Shown here: one piece after another, positions 27,095-36,779 of the stretch | How positions within the stretch are numbered: position 1 is the first letter of the stretch | How the letters are laid out: the number at the start of each line of letters is the position of its first letter | Source of the DNA: Alphaproteobacteria bacterium | GTDB taxonomy: Bacteria > Pseudomonadota > Alphaproteobacteria > Caulobacterales > Parvularculaceae | Reading direction: 5' to 3' | Assembly: GCA_013151255.1 (NCBI GenBank) | Contig: JAADIQ010000058.1 | Location: 1 to 64,000, forward strand | DNA: 64,000 nucleotides | Translations under genes and position numbers: made by a program | Notes under the pieces: generated by a model | The model's database searches: none | What the model saw: the letters and a program-made list of their open reading frames with translations, nothing else | Told to the model about the DNA's origin: nothing

Positions 27095-27246
27095 AAATCC
27101 GCCGATACTAAAAAAGATGCGAAAGCCTCGCCAAGACATAACGCCGTCGAGCGATCCTCTAAATGCCCGTTATATGTGACAATTTCTTGTCGAGCTATTT
27201 TGATAGCGCATTTTGTGCGCTAACGCCAATTTAGCACGGTGCGAGG

Positions 27247-28630
27247 CTACTCCGCCGCCAGGAAATGACACGAAAACGCAGTGCCGCCGCCGGACCGGGT
27301 TTCTATTTGAAACCCGCCCTGATGCCGGTTGGCGATGTGTTTGACTATGGCGAGGCCTAGGCCGGTGCCGCCGCTTTTGCGGCTTCGCTCCAGATCGACG
27401 CGGTAAAATCGTTCCGTCAGCCGCGGCAGGTCAGCGCGTTCAATGCCGGGCCCGAAATCACGGATTTGAATATAGACCAGATCATCGACAGGCACACTCA
27501 GCCGCGCAGCAGTTTGCGCCGCCGCGTCGCCGGCCCGGTGCACCGGCATCGCCGCCCAAAGGCGGCGCCGGCCCGCGCCCAACCCGCACCTTTATCATCG
27601 CCGGGTCGCCGCCATATTTAACCGCATTGTCAAGCAGGTTTTGCACCGCTTGAAATAACTCGTCGCGGTCGCCGCGAATTTTTGTCGGTTCATCGGTATC
27701 GTTTAGAAAATCGACAATCGCGCCGGCGCGTTCCAGCAGCGGCGCCAGACTATCGATGACATCGCCAGCCAGATCGGCAAGCGCGACATTGCCTTTTGGC
27801 GGCACATGTTCGTTTAGTTCAATGCGCGACAACGACATCAAATCCGAGACCAGGCGCTGCATGCGCTCAGCCTGGGACTGCATGATGCCCAAAAACTTCT
27901 CGCGCGCTTCCGGGTCGTCCTTGGCGTGGCCGCGCATGGTCTCGATAAAACCGAGCAGCGAGGCGATGGGCGTGCGCAGCTCGTGGCTGGCGCTGGCGAT
28001 AAAATCAGCGCGCATCCGCTCCACCCGGCGCTCGCTGGTGAGGTCATGGACGAAAATCAGCGCCCGCGTCAGCCCGTCGCCGGATTTGGCGCCAAGCGGG
28101 GCCACCAGCGCGCGGCACGAACGCTCGACCGATCCGGTGGTGACGAAATCCACCGTCTGCGGCTCTTGCGTCTTGATGACCGCTTCTGCGGCCTCAAACA
28201 CGTCCGGCGCGCGCAATGCTGCTGCAAAATGGCGGCCTTCTATATTGTCCGAGCCGACCAGTTCTTTCGCCGCCGGATTTGCATATTCAACGATGCCGTC
28301 CGTATCCAGAATAAACAACGGATCGGGCAGCGCCTCGGGAACATCGCGGGCGATGCGCAAATCAGCCAACCCCTCACGCCTCACCGCAAGCTGCTTGTCG
28401 ACGATGTCGATAACCGGCTCGGCATAGGAGCGCACCGGCGACACCTGGTTGCGAATAAAAAGCGCGCCGCCCAGCGCCAGCCACGCGCCAAGAACAACCC
28501 GCCAGTCGGCAAAACCGGCGACAATCAACCCCGCGCCGATCAGCGCGGCAAAGCCTGCCGCCCAGAACAGGTCATGCGTGCGGATGGCGCTAACCGTTTT
28601 GGCGATCTGTGATGAGAGCTTTGTATTCAT
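27247..28630 (-). pseudogene. phoR: phoR phosphate sensor kinase, frameshifted in the ATPase domain
   Basis: PhoR is the membrane sensor kinase for PhoB. One frame (from ATG at 28630) covers two membrane segments, a PAS domain (LPDPLFILDTDGIVEYANPAA), the phospho-His box SASHELRTPIASLLGFIE, and the N box LLDNAVKYGG. The rest of the ATPase domain (RDFGPGI G1 box, [20 protein letters not shown]2 box, stop at 27247) is in another frame. The switch falls in the variable loop at about 27540-27585, a very GC-rich stretch. A sequencing error, a real mutation or programmed frameshifting would all look like this. The first frame stops at 27482. Confidence 0.85.
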
Positions 28631-28667
28631 AAATAAATTTCGCCTGCGCCTCTTGGTTGCGTCATGC

Positions 28668-29111
28668 TTAGCGCCGGGGGCGCAGCCATTCAAACACCGC
28701 CCCGCCAGCCGCGCCGGCCAACATTTGCAAGCCAACGCCCAGCGCATCGCGCGCGCCGCCAATCGCCCCGACGCCGCCGCCGGCGACAAAAGTTTCAATC
28801 GCCCATATCAGCGTCCACATTGCCGCCGCGCCGGCGAGCGGATAAGCGATCGGCGCCAGCGGAACGACAATGCGTTTAACGCCCGCCGCCACCACAAACC
28901 CGACCAGCAGCGCAATCGCCACCATGAGCCCATAGGCGGGGACCAGACCGATGAAGTTTTCAAAATAGGTCTGCGCTTGCTGCGACGGCGTATAGATGGC
29001 GCCAATCTCAGCCTGTTTGGCCAGCACCTGTTGGGTGTAAAAACCCGCCGCCGCCGTATAGGCTGTGATAACCGCTGCGATATACGCTGCTGCAAGCTTG
29101 ATAATCTGCAT
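28668..29111 (-). CDS. Small membrane protein upstream of phoR
   Basis: The 147-residue protein has about four hydrophobic segments (residues 5-22, 55-80, 82-105, 122-140) and a C-terminal basic WLRPRR. Gly/Ala-rich stretches such as AGGGVGAIGGARDALGVG lie between them. I do not recognise the family. It lies 37 bp upstream of phoR on the same strand and may be cotranscribed, but nothing links it functionally to phosphate sensing. Confidence 0.65.
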   Translation of the reverse strand: MQIIKLAAAYIAAVITAYTAAAGFYTQQVLAKQAEIGAIYTPSQQAQTYFENFIGLVPAYGLMVAIALLVGFVVAAGVKRIVVPLAPIAYPLAGAAAMWTLIWAIETFVAGGGVGAIGGARDALGVGLQMLAGAAGGAVFEWLRPRR

Positions 29112-29245
29112 ATTTCCCTGCCTTCCACCCGTCTGCCTGTCGTCGGCGAAGGTTTTGTCACATCATCACCGTTGACGTCGAGCCCCTTGCGCGCATACGC
29201 CTATGGCCTCAGCCATTTTGCCCCTTTTGCCTCACGGAGCTCGAA

Positions 29246-30454
29246 ATGACTTTACCCTTCCGACACATCATCCTCGCAAGCCTCATAGCCGTTTTTGCCG
29301 CCGGCTGCTCTGACAGTAGCGACGCTGTCGCCGCAGCCAATACGGGCCTGCCGCCGGGCGGCGGCGGCGGCGATTCATCTTTGCAGAAAAAACTCGCGCC
29401 CGACGCGCCGGAAGGCCAATTGGCGCTCAGCGTCGAGACACTCGCCGACGGTCTCGTCAATCCGTGGTCGATTTCGTTTTTTCCGGACGGAACCATTTTA
29501 GTCACCGAACGGCCGGGACGCATCCGCGCGATCCGCAACGGGGCTCTGGAAGCCGAACCAATAGCCGGCGCGCCCGAGGTGTTCGCAGAAGGCCAGGGCG
29601 GGTTGTTCGACATTCTTCCGCATCCGGATTATGCGGACAACAATGTCATCTTTATTTCCTACGCCCATGGCTCTGAGACTGCTAACCATCTGCGCGTTGC
29701 GCGCGCGATCTTTGACGGCAAGACGATCAGCAATCTTGAAGTGATTTATGAGGCGACGCCGCCAAAGGCTTCCGCTTATCACTTCGGCGGCCGTCTCGTC
29801 TGGGGGCCAGACGACAAGCTTTATTTCAGCGTTGGCGAGGGCTCGCGCTATAAGGAAAAAGCCCAGGACATGACCACCAGCTATGGCGCGGTGATCCGCC
29901 TTAATGAAGACGGCTCGGTTCCTGACGACAATCCTGATTTCGGTCCCGGTTCACTGCCTGAGCTCTACTCCAAGGGCCACCGCAACCCACAAGGCCTTGC
30001 CTATGACGGCGCCCGCGACATTTTATGGGAGCATGAACATGGCGCCATGGGCGGTGATGAAATCAACATCATCAAACCGGGCGCCAATTATGGCTGGCCG
30101 ATCGCCACTTACGGCATCGATTATAATGGCGCACGGATTACACCGTTCACGGAATATGAAGGAACCACGCAACCGTTCAAATATTGGACGCCGTCAATTG
30201 CCCCTTCAGGCCTTGCGGTTTATCGCGGCAATCTGTTTGGCGACTGGGACGGCGATCTTCTGGTCGGCGCAATGGCGCGAACCGCGCTTCACCGCGTCAT
30301 ATTGGAGGGCGACAAGGAAATCGGCGAGGAGCGTTATCTTATCGGCGAGCGCATCCGCGATGTTCGGGTCGGACCGGACGGCGCAATTTATGTGACCACG
30401 GAAGATCAAGGCGGCGAACCGCTCGGCAAGGTGTTGCGGCTTACGCCGCAATAA
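29246..30454 (+). CDS. PQQ-dependent sugar dehydrogenase family lipoprotein (Yli/GDH-B type)
   Basis: The 402-residue six-bladed beta-propeller belongs to the soluble glucose dehydrogenase family, exported as a lipoprotein (lipobox FAAGC near residue 21, then an Asp/Ser/Gly-rich linker). Family blocks include NPWSISFFPDGTILVTERPGRIR, GQGGLFDILPHPDY, WGPDDKLYFSVGEGS, GHRNPQGLAYD and the HEHGAMGGDEINIIKPGANYGWP calcium/PQQ region. Many such proteins oxidise aldose sugars with PQQ, but substrates of the Yli-like subgroup are often unproven. The start follows CACGGAG. It converges with mmcB with few bases between. Confidence 0.88.
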   Translation: MTLPFRHIILASLIAVFAAGCSDSSDAVAAANTGLPPGGGGGDSSLQKKLAPDAPEGQLALSVETLADGLVNPWSISFFPDGTILVTERPGRIRAIRNGALEAEPIAGAPEVFAEGQGGLFDILPHPDYADNNVIFISYAHGSETANHLRVARAIFDGKTISNLEVIYEATPPKASAYHFGGRLVWGPDDKLYFSVGEGSRYKEKAQDMTTSYGAVIRLNEDGSVPDDNPDFGPGSLPELYSKGHRNPQGLAYDGARDILWEHEHGAMGGDEINIIKPGANYGWPIATYGIDYNGARITPFTEYEGTTQPFKYWTPSIAPSGLAVYRGNLFGDWDGDLLVGAMARTALHRVILEGDKEIGEERYLIGERIRDVRVGPDGAIYVTTEDQGGEPLGKVLRLTPQ

Positions 30455-30460
30455 AGCAGG

Positions 30461-30916
30461 TCATTCGACACAAATGCGCCGCGCCGCCTGGCGGGCGAAC
30501 CGCAACGTCACCGCCTTGCGCCGCGCCGCCGCCATCACTCGTTCTTGCGCGGGCCGGTTAACCATCGCGCCATAGGCGTCAGCGAGAATGAGCCCTTCTG
30601 ACGCCGGCAACAGCGCCAACGGAAAGCCCGGATCGACGGCAAAATAAAAATAATCGCAAAACCCCAGATAATCGGTCCATTTGCCGTCGCACTCGAAATC
30701 TGCACGGCACGACTTCACCTCCGCCACCGTCAGCCGGCCCTTGCGGTCCAGCCCGGCGACATCAACGCGGCGACCATTGGCGAGTTTAAATTCAAGCAGC
30801 GGCGACAGCCCCAGCTCGATGAACAGGCGGACCACGCCGCGAGTGAGGATTGTGGTCTGGTCCGGACGCGTGAGCGCCTCGCCCTCATAAATTAGCGGCG
30901 CTTCATTGTTCTGCAT
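30461..30916 (-). CDS. mmcB: MmcB family DNA repair protein
   Basis: MmcB is a PD-(D/E)XK-like nuclease family protein that protects Caulobacter from mitomycin C damage as part of the SOS response. The 151-residue protein has the restriction-like core VDVAGLDRKGRLTVAEVKSCRADFECDGKW (D and ExK around residues 52-67) and YLGFCDYFYFAVDPGFP. A GTTC-N7-GTTC LexA box overlaps the start codon, which fits the known regulation. It converges with the sugar dehydrogenase-like gene. Confidence 0.92.
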   Translation of the reverse strand: MQNNEAPLIYEGEALTRPDQTTILTRGVVRLFIELGLSPLLEFKLANGRRVDVAGLDRKGRLTVAEVKSCRADFECDGKWTDYLGFCDYFYFAVDPGFPLALLPASEGLILADAYGAMVNRPAQERVMAAARRKAVTLRFARQAARRICVE

Positions 30917-30922
30917 TTGTTC
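30908..30922. promoter_or_regulatory. LexA (SOS) box overlapping the mmcB start codon
   Basis: GTTC-TGCATTT-GTTC matches the alphaproteobacterial LexA consensus GTTC-N7-GTTC exactly. It covers the ATG (30914-30916), so LexA would block transcription start or early elongation of mmcB. Confidence 0.75.
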
Positions 30923-30963
30923 ATGAAACGACAGCCGAGGGCGATCGTCAAGAGCGGTTTCGC

Positions 30964-31320
<357 letters not shown>

Positions 31321-31452
31321 TTACGCAAAGTCTTGAAGGGCGTCATTTAAGGCCTCTCGCGCGCACGGCAAGCCCCAAACGATGTCGCAGCACATTATCT
31401 CCAGCGCCAACAAGGCTTGCATCGTAGAAAATTCCCGCCGATATGGCTGACT

Positions 31453-31923
31453 ATGAGGCTCGGTTCGATAATTCTGGCGAATGAAGGCGCCGCCGTTAAG
31501 CTCGGCGCGCAGCTCGCCCCGGGCCTGCAAACCGGCGATATTATCTGCCTGGAAGGCCCGCTCGGCGCCGGCAAGACCACTTGCGCGCGCGGGCTCATCA
31601 AAGCTTTTTGCGGCGCGCGCGAAGTCCCGAGCCCGACTTTTACGCTGGTTGAAACCTACCAGAAGCCCCAGAACTCTGGCGCCGCGCTCTGGCATTTTGA
31701 CCTCTACCGGCTGGAACAGCCGCGCGATGTCTATGAGCTTGGCTTTGAAGACGCGCTTGGCGACGGCATTTGTCTGATCGAATGGCCGCAGCGCATTGAG
31801 GGCTTGCTGCCGCCGGAACGATTGCGGCTGGTTTTCCACATCCTGCAAGAGGGCGGCCGCAGGGTTGATATTGAGGGCACGGAAATCTGGCGCCAACGCT
31901 TAGCGGCGACGGGATTAATTTGA
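31453..31923 (+). CDS. tsaE: TsaE, tRNA threonylcarbamoyladenosine biosynthesis ATPase
   Basis: TsaE is the ATPase of the TsaBDE complex that makes t6A37 in ANN-decoding tRNAs. The 156-residue protein contains the Walker A GPLGAGKTT near residue 36, SPTFTLVETY near 66, the HFDLYRL block near 85 and LIEWPQRIEG near 114. An upstream ATG at 31417 is in frame; the ATG at 31453 gives the compact N-terminus. It leads the tsaE-amgK-murU-addB-addA gene order typical of alphaproteobacteria. Confidence 0.94.
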   Translation: MRLGSIILANEGAAVKLGAQLAPGLQTGDIICLEGPLGAGKTTCARGLIKAFCGAREVPSPTFTLVETYQKPQNSGAALWHFDLYRLEQPRDVYELGFEDALGDGICLIEWPQRIEGLLPPERLRLVFHILQEGGRRVDIEGTEIWRQRLAATGLI

Positions 31924-31933
31924 AGAATCGCGT

Positions 31934-33016
31934 ATGGTCCCGGCGATGAACGTCACACACACACAAGACGCTTGCGCGCAATTCCTGGAGCGCGCCGGAT
32001 GGGGCGGCGCCAAGCTGCGCCCGCTCGCCGGCGACGCCTCCACCCGCAGCTATATGCGCGCCGAACATAATCGCCGCCACGCTGTGTTGATGATCGCCCC
32101 ACCGAAAGCGGAAAGCGCGCCCTGCCCGCCTGACGCCAGCGACGCAGAGCGCCGCGCGCTGGGCTATAATGCCATGGCGCGCCTTGCCGGGCCGAACCTC
32201 AACGCCTTCATCGCCATTGCCGAAGCGCTGCGCAGCGCCGGTCTGTCGGCGCCGGAAGTCTTCGCCGCCGATGCCGCTAATGGCTTTGCGTTGATCGAAG
32301 ACCTTGGCGACGGTCTTTATGCGCGCGCCGCAAACGCCACAAACGAGGCCGAGCTATACAGCAGCGCCCTCGACGCGTTGGTGATGCTGCGGCAAAACCC
32401 GCCAAAGCGTCCGGCCCATGATAATTACGCCATGGCGAGCTATGACGCGATGGCGCTTTGCACCGAGGCCAACCTTCTCATCGAGTGGTATTGGCCGTTA
32501 AAAAAATCCGCGCCCGCGCCGGAAAGTCTGCAAGCGGAATATCGCGAGATTTTCCAAAACCTCGCCAGCGCATTATCGCCGCCGCACCAGATCGTGCTGC
32601 GCGACTATCATGCGGAAAACCTGTTATGGCTGCCGCAACGCAAAGCGGCGGCGCGCACCGGCGTCATCGATTTTCAGGACGGGCTTTATGGCCACGCCGC
32701 CTATGATGTGGTCTCGCTGCTGGAAGACGCCCGCCGCGATGTTTCACCGGCGCTGGCCGCTGCGGTGATTGACCATTACGCGCACGCCGCCGATATCGAC
32801 CAGGCGGCGTTCATCAACGACTATGCTATCCTAGCCGCACAACGCAACGCAAAGATCCTCGGGATTTTTGCGCGCCTGGCGCGGCGCGATAACAAACCGC
32901 ACTATCTCGATTTCCTGCCCCGGGTCGAAGCGCATTTCCGCAATGATTTGAAGCGCGAGGGGATGGCGCCGTTGCGCGACTTCATCACTGCGCATTTGCC
33001 GGAGTTGGCGCCATGA
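31934..33016 (+). CDS. amgK: AmgK, N-acetylmuramate/N-acetylglucosamine kinase
   Basis: AmgK phosphorylates MurNAc or GlcNAc at the anomeric carbon in a peptidoglycan recycling shortcut to UDP-MurNAc that bypasses fosfomycin-sensitive MurA. The 360-residue aminoglycoside phosphotransferase fold has the nucleotide region LAGDASTRSYMR near 30, and the catalytic Brenner block VLRDYHAENLLWL (Asp, His, Asn) near 222. Magnesium-binding VIDFQDGLYGHAAYDVVSLLEDARRDV follows near 245. It overlaps murU by 4 bp, which supports the AmgK-MurU assignment. The start may be either ATG 31934 or 31946. Confidence 0.92.
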   Translation: MVPAMNVTHTQDACAQFLERAGWGGAKLRPLAGDASTRSYMRAEHNRRHAVLMIAPPKAESAPCPPDASDAERRALGYNAMARLAGPNLNAFIAIAEALRSAGLSAPEVFAADAANGFALIEDLGDGLYARAANATNEAELYSSALDALVMLRQNPPKRPAHDNYAMASYDAMALCTEANLLIEWYWPLKKSAPAPESLQAEYREIFQNLASALSPPHQIVLRDYHAENLLWLPQRKAAARTGVIDFQDGLYGHAAYDVVSLLEDARRDVSPALAAAVIDHYAHAADIDQAAFINDYAILAAQRNAKILGIFARLARRDNKPHYLDFLPRVEAHFRNDLKREGMAPLRDFITAHLPELAP

Positions 33017-33765
33017 CCGACGCGTCCCCAACTACCGCCCCAAACACCGCAATGGTGCTCGCCGCCGGGCTCGGCACGCGGATACGTCCGCTTGCGGAGG
33101 ATGTCCCCAAGCCGCTCATCAAAGTCGCCGGCAAGGCGCTCATCGACTATGCGCTGGACCGCTTTGCCGCTGCTGGCGTTACCAAAGCGGTGGTCAACGT
33201 ACATTATCTCGCTGACGCGATGGAGCAGCACTTGCACGCCCGCACTGCGCCGGAAGTGATTATCTCCGATGAGCGCGGCTTGCTGCTTGAGACCGGCGGC
33301 GGGCTTAAAAAAGCCCGCCCGCATTTTGGCGACCGGGCGATTTTCTGCACCAATACCGATGCGATCCTGCTTGACGCCGATGGTGCGGAAGCCTGCGCGA
33401 CGCTGACGCGCCATTGGGACAGCGAACGGATGGATGCGCTATTGCTGCTTGTGCCGATAGGCAAGACCAGCGGTTATGACGGCAAGGGCGATTTTGATCA
33501 GAGTGCGGATGGGCGTATCGCCCTGCGCCAAAGCGAGCATGCGCCGTTTGTGTTCACCGGCCTGCAAATAATCTCTCCGGCGCTGATCGACGAAGGACCT
33601 GACGGCGCCTTTTCAACCAAACTCCTGTGGGACCGCGCCAAGACGCGCGGCCGGCTGTTCGGCGCCGTCCATCAAGGCGCGTGGATGCATGTTGGCGATC
33701 CGGCCGGGCACGCCGCCGCCGAGGCGCGGCTTGCTGAGGCGCGCCTCAAAGCGAGCGCCGGGTGA
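33013..33765 (+). CDS. murU: MurU, N-acetylmuramate alpha-1-phosphate uridylyltransferase
   Basis: MurU joins UTP and MurNAc-1-phosphate to form UDP-MurNAc, the second step of the AmgK pathway. The 250-residue nucleotidyltransferase shows the pyrophosphorylase signature MVLAAGLGTRIRPLAEDVPKPLIKVAG (residues 15-40), VNVHYLADAMEQHL near 60 and ETGGGLKKA near 95. FCTNTDAIL follows, with the metal-binding Asp. Its start overlaps amgK and its stop overlaps the GTG start of addB, giving tight coupling. Confidence 0.93.
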   Translation: MTDASPTTAPNTAMVLAAGLGTRIRPLAEDVPKPLIKVAGKALIDYALDRFAAAGVTKAVVNVHYLADAMEQHLHARTAPEVIISDERGLLLETGGGLKKARPHFGDRAIFCTNTDAILLDADGAEACATLTRHWDSERMDALLLLVPIGKTSGYDGKGDFDQSADGRIALRQSEHAPFVFTGLQIISPALIDEGPDGAFSTKLLWDRAKTRGRLFGAVHQGAWMHVGDPAGHAAAEARLAEARLKASAG

Positions 33766-36700
33766 CCGCGCGCCAGCCTTTAACGATATTTTCGAGGCCT
33801 GCGCCCCGGCTCTTCACGATTGACGCCGGGCGCGCGTTCCTAACTGATCTGGCGTCTGTGCTGCGCGCTTCGATTGACGAAAGCACGGACACCGAACTTG
33901 CCGATGCGCTTATCTATCTACCCACAAGACGCGCCGTCCGTGCACTGACGGAGGCTTTCATCGCTATCGCGCCGGGCGCGGGCGCAAGCCTCCTGCCGCG
34001 CATCCGCGCGCTTGGCGATATCGATGAAGATGAGCTCATAGTGTTTGAAGGCGCAAGCGCCGATGAGCTTGACCTGCCGCCGGCGATCTCAGCAATTGAA
34101 CGCCGCCTAACGCTCGCACAAATGGTCGCCGCCAAAGACCGCGCCTTTGACGGGCAGGAACACTGGGCTGGCGCGCTCAGCGCTGCTGACGAGCTTGGCC
34201 GGTTGCTTGATTCTTTCTATACGGAAGAAGTCTCGCCCGATGCGCTGGAAACGCTGGTGCCGGAAGAGCTGGCGGCGCATTGGCGCGCATCGCTGGCGTT
34301 CCTCACCATCATCACCGAAATTTGGCCGGCCTATCTTGATGAGCGCGGGCTGATGGACCCGGCGGACCGGCGCGTCAAACTGATCGACCGTCAAACCGCA
34401 CATTGGCGGGCCTCACCGCCGCGCCATCCGGTGATTATCGCCGGCACCACCGGGTCGGCGCCGGCCGTGGCGCGGATGATGAAACAAGTCGCACTGCTGC
34501 CATTGGGGGCGGTGGTCCTGCCGGGGCTTGATCTCGCCTCCGACCAACGCTTTTGGGACAGCATTGACGCGCCGCACCCGCAAGCCGGGTTGAAACAATT
34601 GCTGAACGAGCTTGGCGCCGACCGGCAGTCCGTCGCGCCATGGCCACAGGCGGCGACTAACAACACCGCTGCAATAACCACGCGGCGGGAGGTTTTTTCC
34701 GTGGCGCTGCGCCCGGCGGCGACCTCCGACAGCTGGCGCGACTGGGCGGCGGCGATTAAGGCTGACCGCCCGGCGCTGGACGCCGCACTCAGCAAAGTCA
34801 TGCTGGTTGAAGCCGCCGATGAAGAGCGCGAAGCCGATGCGGCGGCGCTCAAAATCCGTGAGACCCTAGAGACGCCGGGCAAAACTATCTTTCTGGTGAC
34901 GCCGGACCGAGATTTGTCGCGCCGCGTCGCCATGAAACTGCGGCGCTGGAACATTAGCGTTGACGATTCCGCCGGCGTGCCTTTCGCCAATAGTCCGTGC
35001 GGAACCTATCTGCGCCTGACAGCGCGATGGCTCATGGAGCCGTCAGACGCCGTCGCGCTGATGGCGATGGCGCGCCACTCATTATTCGGCGGCGGGTTTG
35101 ACGGCGCAACGCGCGCCCGCGCGGTTAACGCCATGGACCGCGCTTTGCGGGGCTTGCGCCCAACTGGCGCGGATGGGTTGGCCCAGAAAATCAACGCCGA
35201 TAAGCGCAACGGGCCCGCCGCTGCGCCATTGCTTGACGGGCTCCTCGGCGGCCTCAAACACTGGCCGCCAGCCGATGCGCCTTTCGCAGAACGCCTGATG
35301 GCGCATCTTCGCATTGCCGAGCAGTTTGCGGGCTTTGATGGCGAGGACGGCGCCGCACGCTTGTGGCGCGGTGATGATGGCGAGGCCGGCGCCATCGGGC
35401 TCGCGCCCTTACAAGGCGCCGTCGCCGCCATCACCCATGACGCGCCGGAAGATTACGCCGGCATATTCGATCAACTGATTGCGAAAATCACCGTGCGCCG
35501 GCGCAATGACGCCCATCCGCGCATCGCCATCCTCGGACCGCTGGAAGCGCGGCTGCAACACGCCGATGTTATTATTCTTGGCGGCCTGAATGAGGGCGCA
35601 TGGCCGCGTGATGCGGCGATTGACCCGTTCCTGTCGCGCCCGATGCGCCATGACCTCGGCCTGCCGTCGCCCGAACAGCGCATCGGCCTTGCCGCCCATG
35701 ACTTCGCCCAGTTGACCGCAGCGCCGGAAATCATGCTGACCCGCTCAACCCGGGCGGGCGGCAAGCCAACCAAACCATCGCGCTGGATTGTCCGCCTCAA
35801 GAACATTTTAAAAGGCGCAGAGGCTTTAGAGCAAATCCAACAATCCGGATTCTATAACACGCTGGCCCAGCGCCTCGACGTCGCCAGTGAGGTGCAAACC
35901 ATCTCCGCGCCGACGCCGCGCCCGCCAGTTGACGCGCGTCCGCGCGATTTTTACGTCACCCGGATTGAGAAACTCCTGCGCGATCCTTATGCGATTTATG
36001 CAGGCTATATTTTACGGCTGAAAAAGCTTGATGCGCTGAATGAGCCGTTTGGCTCGCGTGATATCGGCAATCTCTTCCATAAAATTTTTCACGTCTTTGT
36101 CGCGGAAGGCGCGCCGGCCGGTGCCAAGGACCGGTTGGCCCGCCTCGAAGCGCTATATGCCGAGCATGCGCCGCAATTTGGGCTGACCCAAACTCACGCA
36201 CCGTTCTGGCGCGACCGCGCGATTGAGGCCTTGCGCTGGTTTTCTGACTGGGACGCGGCGCGCACCGCCATCGGCAAGCCGGTAGTGTTCGAAGAGAAAG
36301 GCGCATGGGCGTTTGAGCTGGGCGGCCTCGCTTTTTCGCTGAACGCCAAGGCGGATCGCATCGACCAGCTGGGTAACGGCGACGCCTATATTATCGATTA
36401 CAAGACCGGCGCAGCACCAACCCTTAGCCAGACAAAAAAGTTCAGCCCGCAATTGCCGCTGACCGGCCTGATTACCGTCAAAGGCGGTTTTGAAAAACTT
36501 GGCGCCGCGGCGGTCGCGGGATTTGAATATGTTCGCGTCGTCGGCCGCAAAGGCGTGAAGGCTGATGATGTCGGCGCCACGAGCGAGAAGGCTGCAAAGC
36601 ATATAGCCGACGCCGAAGACGGGCTTTATGAACTGCTGCAAAGCTTTAATAATCAGGACACGGCCTATCTGTCGCAACCGCGCCCGCAATATATGGACGA

Positions 36701-36779
36701 CTATGGCGACTATGACCATCTCGCCCGGCGGCGCGAGCGCAACGCCGCCGGCGCCGATAGTGACGGGGGCGATGAATGA
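33762..36779 (+). CDS. addB: AddB, double-strand break repair nuclease subunit (alphaproteobacterial type)
   Basis: AddB works with AddA to resect double-strand ends for RecA. The 1005-residue protein has a helicase-like N-terminal half without a canonical P-loop (YLPTRRAVRALTEAF, AGTTGSAPAVARMM). The ADVIILGGLNEGAWPRDAAIDPFLSRPMRHDLGLPSPE block lies near 600. The C-terminal RecB-type nuclease includes GNLFHKIFHVF and the catalytic YIIDYKTGAAPT near 875. Clustered cysteines for the 4Fe-4S cluster of Firmicute AddB are not visible, as is usual for this group. It starts at GTG inside the murU stop and overlaps addA by 4 bp. Confidence 0.93.
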   Translation: MTARQPLTIFSRPAPRLFTIDAGRAFLTDLASVLRASIDESTDTELADALIYLPTRRAVRALTEAFIAIAPGAGASLLPRIRALGDIDEDELIVFEGASADELDLPPAISAIERRLTLAQMVAAKDRAFDGQEHWAGALSAADELGRLLDSFYTEEVSPDALETLVPEELAAHWRASLAFLTIITEIWPAYLDERGLMDPADRRVKLIDRQTAHWRASPPRHPVIIAGTTGSAPAVARMMKQVALLPLGAVVLPGLDLASDQRFWDSIDAPHPQAGLKQLLNELGADRQSVAPWPQAATNNTAAITTRREVFSVALRPAATSDSWRDWAAAIKADRPALDAALSKVMLVEAADEEREADAAALKIRETLETPGKTIFLVTPDRDLSRRVAMKLRRWNISVDDSAGVPFANSPCGTYLRLTARWLMEPSDAVALMAMARHSLFGGGFDGATRARAVNAMDRALRGLRPTGADGLAQKINADKRNGPAAAPLLDGLLGGLKHWPPADAPFAERLMAHLRIAEQFAGFDGEDGAARLWRGDDGEAGAIGLAPLQGAVAAITHDAPEDYAGIFDQLIAKITVRRRNDAHPRIAILGPLEARLQHADVIILGGLNEGAWPRDAAIDPFLSRPMRHDLGLPSPEQRIGLAAHDFAQLTAAPEIMLTRSTRAGGKPTKPSRWIVRLKNILKGAEALEQIQQSGFYNTLAQRLDVASEVQTISAPTPRPPVDARPRDFYVTRIEKLLRDPYAIYAGYILRLKKLDALNEPFGSRDIGNLFHKIFHVFVAEGAPAGAKDRLARLEALYAEHAPQFGLTQTHAPFWRDRAIEALRWFSDWDAARTAIGKPVVFEEKGAWAFELGGLAFSLNAKADRIDQLGNGDAYIIDYKTGAAPTLSQTKKFSPQLPLTGLITVKGGFEKLGAAAVAGFEYVRVVGRKGVKADDVGATSEKAAKHIADAEDGLYELLQSFNNQDTAYLSQPRPQYMDDYGDYDHLARRRERNAAGADSDGGDE

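Noticed and set aside
34391-34990. Antisense frames within addB and addA
   Set aside because: High-GC third positions keep antisense frames open; addB and addA motifs lie on the plus strand.
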